A DNA stretch of 64,000 bases from Candidatus Phytoplasma meliae (GTDB lineage: Bacteria > Bacillota_I > Bacilli_A > Acholeplasmatales > Acholeplasmataceae), in NCBI RefSeq assembly GCF_016876135.2, contig NZ_JACAOD020000006.1, forward strand, positions 4,210-68,209, in the 5' to 3' direction. Shown here piece by piece: positions 27,750 to 36,554 of the stretch (positions are counted from its first letter, which is position 1; the number at the start of each line of letters is the position of its first letter). The translations under genes were made by a program, and so were the position numbers. The notes beneath the pieces were generated by a model. That model searched no databases, was not told where the DNA came from, and saw nothing but the letters and a program-made list of their open reading frames with translations.

Positions 27750-27793
27750 ATATATAAAAAAAGACCAATTTAAATTGGTCTTTTTTTATATAT
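27750..27793. terminator. 44-base palindromic bidirectional terminator between trpS and sufU
   Basis: Perfect inverted repeat centred at 27771/27772 with core AAAAAAAGACCAATTT and long T-runs on both exits. The stop codon and last residues of sufU are encoded inside the palindrome. Confidence 0.92.
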
Positions 27794-28228
27794 ATTAATC
27801 GTGTTTTTTTTAATTATTTTTTTTAAAGCTTGCCATGGAAGGGCAATACAAACTATTCTTCCTGGAAAATTAGTAAAATGTTTAAACAATAACAAATCTT
27901 CTTCTATTTTTGCTTCATTTAAAGATTGATTATTGATCATAGCTAAAAAAGTGTCTATTTTATCTAAACTTTCAGAGATTTCAAGATGCTTAAGATAAAT
28001 AGACATCAAACTTGCTGAAGCACGACAAATAGCGCAAGATTGGGTTTCATATCTAATATCTTGTATTTTGTGGCCGATGATTTTAATTTGCAAAACAATA
28101 GAATCTCCACAAGAAGTGTTTTTATGAGTTAAACTAATAAAATCGTTATCTTCAGATAAACCCCAATTTTGTGGATTTTGATAATGTTTCATAACGATAT
28201 CGCGATATAATTGATTTATTTCCAACAC
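27770..28228 (-). CDS. sufU: Iron-sulfur cluster / sulfur-transfer scaffold SufU (IscU-like)
   Basis: Accepts sulfur from SufS and acts in Fe-S assembly or sulfur relay. 152 residues with the three ligand Cys of the family: TSCGDSIVLQIK near residue 40, ETQSCAICRASAS near residues 63-66 and GRIVCIALPWQAL near residue 130. The spacing between the second and third Cys is longer than in IscU, as in SufU. GTG start at 28228 with AAAAGG seven bases upstream; 12 bases after sufS. The two genes form the sulfur-transfer unit. The last codons lie in a terminator palindrome. Confidence 0.9.
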   Translation of the reverse strand: MLEINQLYRDIVMKHYQNPQNWGLSEDNDFISLTHKNTSCGDSIVLQIKIIGHKIQDIRYETQSCAICRASASLMSIYLKHLEISESLDKIDTFLAMINNQSLNEAKIEEDLLLFKHFTNFPGRIVCIALPWQALKKIIKKNTINIYKKRPI

Positions 28229-28239
28229 CTTAATACCTT

Positions 28240-29445
28240 TTATTTTTGGGAAAATGACGTAAAAAATTCTTGTACTTTTTTCAAATTTTCTATTAATAAA
28301 TCCACATCTTTTTCATTGTTATGCATCCCTATTGAAATTCTTATTATGCTTATTTGTTTTAATTTTTCGGTGATTAAAAAAGCGCAACATTTTCCTGTTC
28401 TAACATAAATATTTCTTTGAGCTAAAAAAGATTCAACATCGTGTGCATGAATGTTATTAAAATTAAAAGCAATAATGTTGACAGCTTGAGGATTATAAAT
28501 AGTTATTTGATCAAATTTTTTTAATTCTTTCATAATTTTTTGATAAATTTTTTGTTCTTGTTGTTCGATATTATTAAAACCAATTTCTTCAATAAATTCT
28601 AAAGCTTTTTTGAATCCGATAATATCAGCAATATTCAATGTTCCGGGTTCAAATTTATAAGGAGAATCGTTAAAACAAAGATGTTTAGTTGAAAATTCTT
28701 TAATTGAACTGCCGCCAAAAAAAGTCGGGTTTAATTTTTGTAAAAGATGGTTTTTACCGAATAAAACACCAACTCCAAAAGGACCATATAATTTATGCGA
28801 AGAAAAAGCTAAAAAATCAATATCTAAAGCTTTCACATCTATAGGCAAATGTCCTACAGATTGAGCGGCGTCTAAAATAACTAAAGCGTTTTTTTGATGC
28901 GCTAGAGCGGTTATTTCTTTAATAGGAGTCTGGTATCCTAATACATTAGAAATATGAGTTAAAGCCACTACTTTTGTCTTAGCGGTTAATACTTTAGCGA
29001 AATTTTCAACAGTTATCTTATTATTTTCATTTAAAGGGATAAAAATGATTTTGGCTTTTTTAATTTTTGCTTGTTGCAACCAAGGCAATACAGAAGAATT
29101 ATGTTCTAATTGTGATGTAATGATTTCATCCCCTTCTTCTAAAATATCACTTAAACTTTGGGCTAAAAGATTTAAAGAATCAGTTGTTCCCTTGGTAAAA
29201 ATAATTTCTTCTGGTAAAGCATTAATGAAATGAGCTGTTTTATTCCTAGTTTCATTTAATAATAAATCATTTTGAGAAGTTAAAGGGGCTAAAGATTTAT
29301 TTCCGACGCCATTATTGTTATAAAATGAATTTAATTCATTGATGACTTTTTGAGGTTTTAAGGAAGTGGAAGCTGTATCAAAATAGACAAGTTCGGAATT
29401 TGTTTTAAAAATAGGAAAAAAACAACGAAAAGATTTTTTTGGCAT
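28240..29445 (-). CDS. sufS: Cysteine desulfurase SufS
   Basis: PLP enzyme that turns cysteine into alanine and a protein persulfide. About 401 residues: FDTASTSLKPQ, FTKGTTDSLNLLAQ, HNSSVLPW, VVLDAAQ-type LVILDAAQSVGH, the PLP lysine in AFSSHKLYGPFGVG, GGSSI and the catalytic Cys in VRTGKCCAFLI, within the class II (SufS) consensus R-x-G-x-x-C. The ATG at 29445 has AGAAGG eight bases upstream; an earlier in-frame ATG at 29472 has no site. Partner of sufU and directly downstream of tyrS. Confidence 0.95.
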   Translation of the reverse strand: MPKKSFRCFFPIFKTNSELVYFDTASTSLKPQKVINELNSFYNNNGVGNKSLAPLTSQNDLLLNETRNKTAHFINALPEEIIFTKGTTDSLNLLAQSLSDILEEGDEIITSQLEHNSSVLPWLQQAKIKKAKIIFIPLNENNKITVENFAKVLTAKTKVVALTHISNVLGYQTPIKEITALAHQKNALVILDAAQSVGHLPIDVKALDIDFLAFSSHKLYGPFGVGVLFGKNHLLQKLNPTFFGGSSIKEFSTKHLCFNDSPYKFEPGTLNIADIIGFKKALEFIEEIGFNNIEQQEQKIYQKIMKELKKFDQITIYNPQAVNIIAFNFNNIHAHDVESFLAQRNIYVRTGKCCAFLITEKLKQISIIRISIGMHNNEKDVDLLIENLKKVQEFFTSFSQK

Positions 29446-29478
29446 TTTTGGAACCTTCTTTTGCAAAAGCATGAGAAA

Positions 29479-30723
29479 TTAAAAAATAATTAAAGCGTTA
29501 TTTTTTTTACCTTTTTTCAAAAGTACATATTTATTAAATAAAGCGTTATTTTTAGTGATTGTATAATCTACTTGTTTTATTTTTTGGTCAAAAATTTGAA
29601 TCACCCCTTTATGAATAAATTCACGTGCTTCGCTTTTAGAAGATGTTAATTTGGTGTTTACTAAAGCATCAGCTAAGCAGATGGAATCTACTGTTTGAAG
29701 ATGGTGGCAAAATAAAGTTTTTTGCAATAAGGTGAAATCTTGTTCTTGCCAAGTGTTTTTTTTGTTTAAAAATAAAATTTTATTTGTTTGTAAGCATTCT
29801 GGCAAAACATTAGGAGGATAGATCAAATTAAAAATATGCTGGGCTAAAGCTTTTTGAGCTAATCTTTGTTGAGGTTGATTTAGAGTATGCTGTTCTAAAT
29901 TTAAAATTTCTTTTTTAGGAATTAAAGTAAGGGTTTTTAAATAATTAATAATTTCTTGGTCACCGATATTTAAAAAATATTGATAAACTTCATAAGGAGG
30001 AGTTTTTTTAGGGTTTAACCATAGAACTCCTTGCTCACTTTTTCCAAATTTAGTGCCATTAGCGTTTAATAAAAGAGGAGTGCTAATACCAAAAGCATTA
30101 TGATTTGTTTCTAATTTACGAATTAGTTCCAAACCGCTTGTGATGTTTCCCCATTGATCGGAGCCGCCTAATTGTAACTGAACATTATGTTTCTTATATA
30201 AATGATAAAAATCTAAGGATTGCAAAATCATATAAGTAAATTCGGTAAAAGAAATTCCTGAAGCTAATCTTTTGGCTACCGTTTGTTTAGAAAGCATATA
30301 ATTAATATTAAAAAATTTACCATATTTTCTTAAAAAAGAAATAATATCTAATGAAGGCAACCACTCATAATTATTAACAAATTCTATGTTTTTATTAAAT
30401 AAAATGGATTTAAATTGTGATTCGATTCTTTTGGCATTTTTTAAGAAGTGTTTTAAAGATAATAATTTTCTTTCTTCTGTTTCTTTGGGGTCGCCAATTA
30501 AACCAGTCCCACCTCCTACTAAAATTACAGGCAAATGTCCTTGTTGTTGCATTAACAAAATCATTGTAATTTGAACTAAATGTCCTACAGTTAAAGAATC
30601 AGCAGTTGGATCAAAACCACAATAAAACTTAATTTTACCGTTGTCTAAAAGTTCTTTAACTTGATTTTCGTTGCTACAATCTTTAATTAAATTACGCCAT
30701 TTTAATTCTTCATAAAAAGACAT
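29479..30723 (-). CDS. tyrS: Tyrosyl-tRNA synthetase
   Basis: Class I synthetase for tRNA-Tyr. 414 residues: YCGFDPTADSLTVGHLV near residues 34-50 (HIGH variant), LQLGGSDQWGNITSGLELI, the KMSKS variant TKFGKSEQGVLWL, and a C-terminal S4-type RNA-binding domain (SSKSEAREFIHKGVIQIF). AGGAG lies ten bases before the ATG at 30723. The gene is last in a rpsP-trmD-rplS-tyrS series with short spacers, and sufS follows. Confidence 0.97.
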   Translation of the reverse strand: MSFYEELKWRNLIKDCSNENQVKELLDNGKIKFYCGFDPTADSLTVGHLVQITMILLMQQQGHLPVILVGGGTGLIGDPKETEERKLLSLKHFLKNAKRIESQFKSILFNKNIEFVNNYEWLPSLDIISFLRKYGKFFNINYMLSKQTVAKRLASGISFTEFTYMILQSLDFYHLYKKHNVQLQLGGSDQWGNITSGLELIRKLETNHNAFGISTPLLLNANGTKFGKSEQGVLWLNPKKTPPYEVYQYFLNIGDQEIINYLKTLTLIPKKEILNLEQHTLNQPQQRLAQKALAQHIFNLIYPPNVLPECLQTNKILFLNKKNTWQEQDFTLLQKTLFCHHLQTVDSICLADALVNTKLTSSKSEAREFIHKGVIQIFDQKIKQVDYTITKNNALFNKYVLLKKGKKNNALIIF

Positions 30724-30801
30724 TTCAAAACTCCTATTTTTTTAGAAAGTATTATTGTTTGTGAAACAGATAATATTAAATTATTTTTTATTTTAAAAAA
30801 A

Positions 30802-31158
30802 TTATTTTCGTTCTTTAATGCGTGAAGCTTTAGAAGAAAGAGTGCGTACATAATGTAGTTTAGCACGGCGCACAATTCCACGACGCACAACTTCTATTTT
30901 TTCGTTAGAAGGGGAATGTATTGGAAAAGTTAATTCTATCCCTATTCCAACAAACATTTTTCTAACGGTGAAAGTTTCTGAAAGCAATCTTCCTTGGCGT
31001 TTAATTACTAAACCTTCAAAAATTTGAACTCTTTTACGGTTACCTTCATCAATTTTAATAGAAACTTTAACAGTGTCACCAGGTTTGAAAATAGGAATTT
31101 CTTTAAGTTGATGTTGATTAACTGATTCTATTAAATTTTGTCCTTTTAATTGAGACAT
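30802..31158 (-). CDS. rplS: Ribosomal protein L19
   Basis: Large-subunit protein at the 30S-50S interface. 118 residues, standard length, with [20 protein letters not shown], the family sequence [11 protein letters not shown] and [22 protein letters not shown] at the C-terminus. AAAGGAG precedes the ATG. Member of the conserved rpsP-trmD-rplS operon. Confidence 0.98.
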   Translation of the reverse strand: MSQLKGQNLIESVNQHQLKEIPIFKPGDTVKVSIKIDEGNRKRVQIFEGLVIKRQGRLLSETFTVRKMFVGIGIELTFPIHSPSNEKIEVVRRGIVRRAKLHYVRTLSSKASRIKERK

Positions 31159-31181
31159 ATTAATTACTCCTTTATTTTTTA

Positions 31182-31910
31182 TTATTTTTCTAATTCTTGC
31201 TTAATTTCTTGCAAAAGTTTTTGTTGGATTGAGGTTAGTTTCTTATTGACTAAAAGATCAGGTCTTTTTTGCCAAGTGATTTTTAAACTTTCTTTTTGGC
31301 GCCAATGATTGATCTTTTCGTGATGTCCAGATAACAAAATTGAAGGGACTTCTTGATTTTGATAACTTTGCGGTCTAGTGTATTGAGGAAATTTTAATAA
31401 TCCTTGTTGATGTGAATCTTGAAGATAAGATTCCTTTTTGATAACTTCAGGAATGATTCTTACAATAGCATCAATTAAAACTGTAGCAGCGATTTCTCCT
31501 CCAGTTAAAATATAATCACCTATAGAAACTTCTTGATCTACATATTTTAATATTCTAGCATCAATGCCCTCGTAATTACCACATAAAATAATTAAATGAG
31601 ATTCTTTTTGGGCATAATCAGTTGCTTGCGATTGATTAAATAATTTCCCTTGAGGAGATAACAAAATAACTTTGCTGTGAGGTTTTTTGATGTCTTTTAA
31701 ACAATTAAAAAAAGGAGGAAAGGAAAGTAACATTCCAACCCCTCCTCCATAAACAGAGTCGTCTACTTGATTGTGTTTATTAATGCTGTATTTTCTTAAA
31801 TCATGAATTTTAATTTGAACTTTTTTTTGTTCTAAAGCTCTTTTTATAATTGAATTATTACAAAAACTTTGAAAAAAAAGAGGAAAAATAGTTATAACTT
31901 CAATTATCAT
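31182..31910 (-). CDS. trmD: tRNA (guanine-N1)-methyltransferase
   Basis: Makes m1G37 next to the anticodon, preventing +1 frameshifts. 242 residues with the SPOUT trefoil knot: N-terminal [31 protein letters not shown], the SAM-binding [23 protein letters not shown] and the C-terminal tRNA-binding helices. Part of the rpsP-trmD-rplS operon; an A-rich purine stretch precedes the ATG at 31910. Confidence 0.97.
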   Translation of the reverse strand: MIIEVITIFPLFFQSFCNNSIIKRALEQKKVQIKIHDLRKYSINKHNQVDDSVYGGGVGMLLSFPPFFNCLKDIKKPHSKVILLSPQGKLFNQSQATDYAQKESHLIILCGNYEGIDARILKYVDQEVSIGDYILTGGEIAATVLIDAIVRIIPEVIKKESYLQDSHQQGLLKFPQYTRPQSYQNQEVPSILLSGHHEKINHWRQKESLKITWQKRPDLLVNKKLTSIQQKLLQEIKQELEK

Positions 31911-31981
31911 ATTTTTTTCTTTTTAACCTAGAATATTATTTTCTTGAATAATTAAATTTGATATTGTGTTTTTTTAAAAAA

Positions 31982-32266
31982 TTATTGTTTACTGTTTTTT
32001 GTGTTATATGCAGTATTATTTGCAGTTTTAACAATAAAATTACTTTTTTTAAAAATCTTTTTTACTGTTTTAGTAGGTTGTGCTCCATCTGATAACCATT
32101 TTTGGATTTTATCATGATCTAACTTAACAATATCTAAAATAGTATCATAAGTTCCTAAAATTTCTAAAAATTTACCATCGCGAGCATTTTTAGATTCGCT
32201 TGCAACTAATCTATAAAAAGGTCTTTTATGCACTCCAAAACGTTGTAAACGCATTTTGATTGCCAT
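31982..32266 (-). CDS. rpsP: Ribosomal protein S16
   Basis: Small-subunit assembly protein. 94 residues: IKMRLQRFGVHKRPFYRLVASES, then RDGKFLEILGTYD and the KIQKWLSDGAQPT segment of the family. A short Lys/Asn-rich tail follows. First gene of its operon; AGTAGGA precedes the ATG and a good promoter lies at 32342-32370. Confidence 0.98.
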   Translation of the reverse strand: MAIKMRLQRFGVHKRPFYRLVASESKNARDGKFLEILGTYDTILDIVKLDHDKIQKWLSDGAQPTKTVKKIFKKSNFIVKTANNTAYNTKNSKQ

Positions 32267-32341
32267 AAATGATTCCTACTTTCTTTTTTTAATTAATTTA
32301 ATTTGACTAATTTTTTTGAAATTAAAAATTCCATCCTAATT

Positions 32342-32370
32342 ATTATTACATAAAAGGCTTGAATTGTCAA
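32342..32370 (-). promoter_or_regulatory. Promoter of the rpsP-trmD-rplS operon
   Basis: Leftwards: TTGACA (32365-32370), 17-base spacer, AATAAT (32342-32347) with TG one base before as an extended -10. About 75 bases before rpsP. Confidence 0.8.
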
Positions 32371-32445
32371 GATTTCAAATGTAATAAATATTTTACTAAT
32401 TAACGTTGTAGGAGAAAATATTTTTAATATTGATTTGAATGTTTT

Positions 32446-33558
32446 TTAATCATTTATTGAATTAAAAGGTAAATTAGTTAAAAAACCATTAATGAATTCA
32501 TCAATATTGCCATCCATTACCTGTTCTAATTGAAATATTTCTTGATTAGTGCGGTGATCTTTCGCCATTTTATAAGGATGAAAAACATAACTTCTAATTT
32601 GTGAACCCCAACCAATTTCTTTTTGATCATTTTGAAATTGTTTAGCGTTTTTTTCTTTTTGCTGTTTCGTTGCTAATTGGAATAGTTTTGTTTTTAACAA
32701 TTGTAAAGCTTTTTCGCGGTTTTTGATTTGACTACGTTCATTTTGACAACCAACTACTATTCCTGTTGGTAAATGAGTTATTCTAACAGCAGAATCAGTA
32801 GTATTCACGTGTTGACCTCCTGCACCACTACTGCGAAAAAAATCCATTTTTAAATCTTCTGTTTTTAAATTAATTTTAATTTCATCTTTGATTTCCGGCA
32901 AAACATCACAAGAAACAAAAGAAGTGTGTCTTTTGGAATTAGCATCAAAAGGAGAAATTCTGACTAAACGATGAACTCCTTTTTCAGCTTTTAAATAACC
33001 ATAAGCATAAGGGCCTTTTACTAACAAAGTAGCTGATTTAAGTCCTGCTTCTTCCCCTGATTGACAATCTAAGATTTCGGTTTTAAAATTCTTTTTCTGA
33101 GCATATTTTTGATACATTCGAAAAAGCATTTCACACCAATCTTGAGATTCGGTGCCTCCTGCTCCAGGGTGAAAAATTAAAATAGCGTTGTTTTTATCAT
33201 AAGGTTGGTTTAAAAAGATTTTAATTTTAAAATCAAAAACAGATTTTGTCAATTCTTTTAATTCTTCTTCTAAGAAATCAGCTTCATCTTGCTTGCTATA
33301 TTCTAAATTAAAAAAAGTTAGCAAATCTTGATAATTGTTTTCTAATGTTTTAAAAATAGTTTTTTTTTCTTGTAATTCGTTAAAATTTTGACTTACAACA
33401 ATAGCTTTTTGAGGGTCGTCCCAAAAATCTTCTTTTTGCATTTTAATTTTCATTTTTTCAAGTAATTCACTAGTTTTAGCAAAATTAAGGGCTTTTTTTA
33501 AATCTTGGAGATTTTGAGAAAGATTTTCTAAATGTTGATTAATTTCATATTTTTCCAT
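32446..33558 (-). CDS. prfB: Peptide chain release factor 2
   Basis: Recognises UAA and UGA stop codons and triggers peptide release. 370 residues with the RF2 tripeptide SPF (VRISPFDANSKRHTSF) and the catalytic GAGGQHVNTTDSAVR. Its presence fits UGA as stop, unlike in mycoplasmas and spiroplasmas. The reading frame is continuous from the ATG at 33558 to the stop, so the usual +1 programmed frameshift near codon 25 is absent. It lies three bases after secA, the order found in Bacillus. Confidence 0.97.
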   Translation of the reverse strand: MEKYEINQHLENLSQNLQDLKKALNFAKTSELLEKMKIKMQKEDFWDDPQKAIVVSQNFNELQEKKTIFKTLENNYQDLLTFFNLEYSKQDEADFLEEELKELTKSVFDFKIKIFLNQPYDKNNAILIFHPGAGGTESQDWCEMLFRMYQKYAQKKNFKTEILDCQSGEEAGLKSATLLVKGPYAYGYLKAEKGVHRLVRISPFDANSKRHTSFVSCDVLPEIKDEIKINLKTEDLKMDFFRSSGAGGQHVNTTDSAVRITHLPTGIVVGCQNERSQIKNREKALQLLKTKLFQLATKQQKEKNAKQFQNDQKEIGWGSQIRSYVFHPYKMAKDHRTNQEIFQLEQVMDGNIDEFINGFLTNLPFNSIND

Positions 33559-33561
33559 AAC

Positions 33562-36072
33562 TTAATTCCAAGGTTTTTTAACAACACGAATTTTTCTTCT
33601 TTTTTTGGTAGCGTTATCATCGTTTGAACTCTTATCATTTAAGATATTTTGTTTTTGTTGAGGGGCGTTTTGGAAACTTTCAACAAAAGGGAATTTTAAA
33701 ATAGTAGCAGCAATATTCAAAGACATTTGATAAATCATTTTATTAAATAAGCGTTGTCCTTCTTTTTGATATTCAATAAAAGAATCTTGTTGGCCGTAAC
33801 CCACAAATCCAATCCCTTGTCTTAAAAAACTCATATCATTAATATGATGTTTGTAATGAGTATCAATTATTTTTAACATAATCCATCTTAAGGCATTAGT
33901 AAAGTGTTGTATTTCAAGGGATTCTTTTTCCAAAACAGTTTTTTGACTGTCTAAAATAGTTGTTATTTTTTGCGATAAATGGTTTTTAAAAGAGGATAAA
34001 GTGTTATTTTTATTTTTAAGGTTTTCGTATATTGTTTGTATTTCTTTGATATCAAAAGTATTTTTGGGGAAAAAGTTTTTTTCCAAAAAAAGAATTAATG
34101 ATTCGGTTTGATTTTTATTTTTTGAATTATTATTAAAATAAGGTAAAATTTCTTGATTAAGGGTTTTTTGAATCAACGTTAAAGCTATTTTTTCAGGATC
34201 AGAACTATTTAAAATTTCTTTTCTTTGGTCATAAATCATTTCTCTTTGCGTTCTTAAAATATCATCATATTTTAAAAGATATTTGCGATAATCAAAATTA
34301 GAAGATTCTACTTTTTTTTGAATTTTAGTAAAAAAATTAGTAATCATTTTAGATGATGTTTTGGCTTCAGTGGCGTTTATTTTTTGTAATAAAGAAATAA
34401 TTTTTTCTATTTTAGTGCCACCAAATCTTTGAGCTAATTCATCTTCACTGGAAATGAAAAAACGTGAATATCCTGGATCTCCTTGACGACCAGAACGACC
34501 TCTTAATTGGTTATCGATTCTTCTTGATTCATGTCGTTCAGTTCCTAAAACAACTAATCCACCTAATTCAACAACTCCTTCTCCTAAACGAATATCAGTT
34601 CCTCTTCCGGCCATATTAGTTGCTATAGTGATGGCATTTTTTATTCCTGCTTTAGCAATAATTTCGGCCTCTTTAGAGTGATTTTTGGCGTTTAGAATTT
34701 CGTGTTTAATTAATTTTTTTTTTAATTTTTTAGAAATAATTTCTGAAACCTCAACTGTAGTTGTTCCTATTAAAATAGGTTGTCCTTTTTTATTGCGTTC
34801 TAACACTTCTTCTATTAAAGCATCATATTTTTCTTTTAAAGAAACAAAAATAAAATCTGGTTCATCAATTCTAATCATTGGTAAATTAGTAGGGATTTCA
34901 ATTACTTCCATGTTATAAATATCTCTAAATTCATCTTCTTCGGTTTTAGCAGTTCCTGTCATCCCTGATAATTTGTGATAAAGGCGGAAGAAATTTTGAT
35001 AAGTAATGGTTGCTCCAATGGAAGTTTCTTCTTTGATTAAAACCCTTTCCTTAGCTTCTAAGGCTTGATGCAAGCCGTCGCTAAATTGACGCCCTTTTAA
35101 AACCCTTCCTGTAAATTGATCGATAATTAAAACTTGATTTTGGTCTACCAAATAATCTTTGTTTTTATGCATAGTAAAATAAGCTTTTAGGGCATTTTTG
35201 ATGTGATGAAGTAGTGAGGTATGTTCAACATTATATAAATTTTCAATTTGAAAAAATTTTTCAGCTTTGTTGATTCCTTCTTCAGTTAATTCAATTGTTT
35301 TAGTTTCTAATTCAATAAGATAATGTTGATTTTTTAAAGTTCTTACAAAACGTTGAGCTTCTTTGTATAAATTTTTACCCTCTTTCATACTTTGAGAAAT
35401 AATCAAAGGTGTTCTAGCTTCATCAATTAAAATAGAATCCACTTCATCAACGATAGCATAACTATAAGGACGTTTCATAACTAAATTTTGAGAATCAATT
35501 TTCATATTATCTCTTAAATAATCAAAACCAAGTTCACTATTGGTAGTATAAAGGATGTCGCATAAATAAGCTGCTTGTTTTTCTTCGGTGGTATTTTCTT
35601 TAACATTAAGTCCCACTTGCAAACCTAAAAAACGATAAACTTCTCCAATATTGCCTTCAAATTCTCTTTTAGCTAAATATTCATTAACTGTAACAATATG
35701 GACGGGATTTCCGCTTAAAGCATTAAGATAAGCAGGCATAATGGCTGTTAAGGTTTTCCCTTCGCCTGTTTTCATTTCAGCAATATTACCTTGATGCAAA
35801 ATAATAGCTCCTAAAATTTGCACATAATAAGGAGTTAGTCCTGTTACTCTTTTAGTAGCTTCTCTAGCCAAAGCATAGGCTTCTGGCAATAATTGATTCA
35901 GAGTTTCTCCTTTTTGATATCTTTGTTTTAATTCATCAGTTTTAAGCGCAAATTGGGAATCTTGCAATAAACTCATCGTTTCGCTTAGTTTTTCTATTTT
36001 ATTAGCAATAACTCTAGCTTTTCTTAAAGCTTTTCTAGAAGAATTAAATATTTTTTTTAAAAAATTAAACAT
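33562..36072 (-). CDS. secA: Preprotein translocase ATPase SecA
   Basis: Motor that drives unfolded preproteins through SecYEG; phytoplasma effectors and membrane proteins depend on it. 836 residues: Walker [17 protein letters not shown] near residue 100, [45 protein letters not shown] and [12 protein letters not shown], then scaffold and wing domains. It ends in a basic tail ([14 protein letters not shown]) with no Cys-rich SecB-binding zinc motif. Cotranscribed with prfB. The start ATG at 36072 has AAAAAGGAT upstream. Confidence 0.98.
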   Translation of the reverse strand: MFNFLKKIFNSSRKALRKARVIANKIEKLSETMSLLQDSQFALKTDELKQRYQKGETLNQLLPEAYALAREATKRVTGLTPYYVQILGAIILHQGNIAEMKTGEGKTLTAIMPAYLNALSGNPVHIVTVNEYLAKREFEGNIGEVYRFLGLQVGLNVKENTTEEKQAAYLCDILYTTNSELGFDYLRDNMKIDSQNLVMKRPYSYAIVDEVDSILIDEARTPLIISQSMKEGKNLYKEAQRFVRTLKNQHYLIELETKTIELTEEGINKAEKFFQIENLYNVEHTSLLHHIKNALKAYFTMHKNKDYLVDQNQVLIIDQFTGRVLKGRQFSDGLHQALEAKERVLIKEETSIGATITYQNFFRLYHKLSGMTGTAKTEEDEFRDIYNMEVIEIPTNLPMIRIDEPDFIFVSLKEKYDALIEEVLERNKKGQPILIGTTTVEVSEIISKKLKKKLIKHEILNAKNHSKEAEIIAKAGIKNAITIATNMAGRGTDIRLGEGVVELGGLVVLGTERHESRRIDNQLRGRSGRQGDPGYSRFFISSEDELAQRFGGTKIEKIISLLQKINATEAKTSSKMITNFFTKIQKKVESSNFDYRKYLLKYDDILRTQREMIYDQRKEILNSSDPEKIALTLIQKTLNQEILPYFNNNSKNKNQTESLILFLEKNFFPKNTFDIKEIQTIYENLKNKNNTLSSFKNHLSQKITTILDSQKTVLEKESLEIQHFTNALRWIMLKIIDTHYKHHINDMSFLRQGIGFVGYGQQDSFIEYQKEGQRLFNKMIYQMSLNIAATILKFPFVESFQNAPQQKQNILNDKSSNDDNATKKRRKIRVVKKPWN

Positions 36073-36554
36073 AATGGTTTTAATCCTTTTTTTGTTTTTT
36101 CTTTAATCTATAAATTAAAAAAATTAAAATATTTTGCTCATTTTATCTTACGCGTGGCGTGGTACACATTATTTACTTATTTTGATCATAGTTATCTTAA
36201 TTTTAATTGATTTTTCAACTATTTTTTTATTGTCGCCTCCCTTTTTAAAAGCAAATATGAAACTACAATCAATAAAAAAATTAAAAATGAAAAAAAGTAA
36301 ACATCAACAACATTATACCTTTTTTAAACAGAAAAATAAAGATTATTTTGAAAAAATATTAAAAATATAATATCAAGATTTTTAATTGGTTTTAAATAAT
36401 TGTTAAATATTGTTTGTAATGCTTTTTTGATAAAAAAATAGAGCAACTTTATAGATCATATCTGTTTTTAAAAATAAAAAGAGATTGCACAAATCATGAA
36501 ACAATCACTTTGTTATCTTTTGGCGCTTTGGCGCAATTTTTGGAGTCATTTTAA
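36073..36554. other. Intergenic region between secA and the decapeptide-repeat gene
   Basis: About 480 bases. Holds the secA leader at the left and the terminator of the repeat protein at 36478-36511. A 78-codon + strand ORF (36134-36370) has a hydrophobic start and basic tail but no ribosome-binding site. A small GGCGC direct repeat lies near 36521. Confidence 0.5.
36478..36511 (-). terminator. Terminator of the decapeptide-repeat gene
   Basis: AAAGTGATTG pairs with CAATCTCTTT (one internal mismatch) and T5 follows on the - strand, about 45 bases after the stop codon. Confidence 0.7.

Noticed and set aside
36134..36370. 78-codon + strand ORF with a hydrophobic start and basic tail
   Set aside because: TTG start without a ribosome-binding site, A/T-driven composition and no neighbour context; kept only as a note in the spacer entry.
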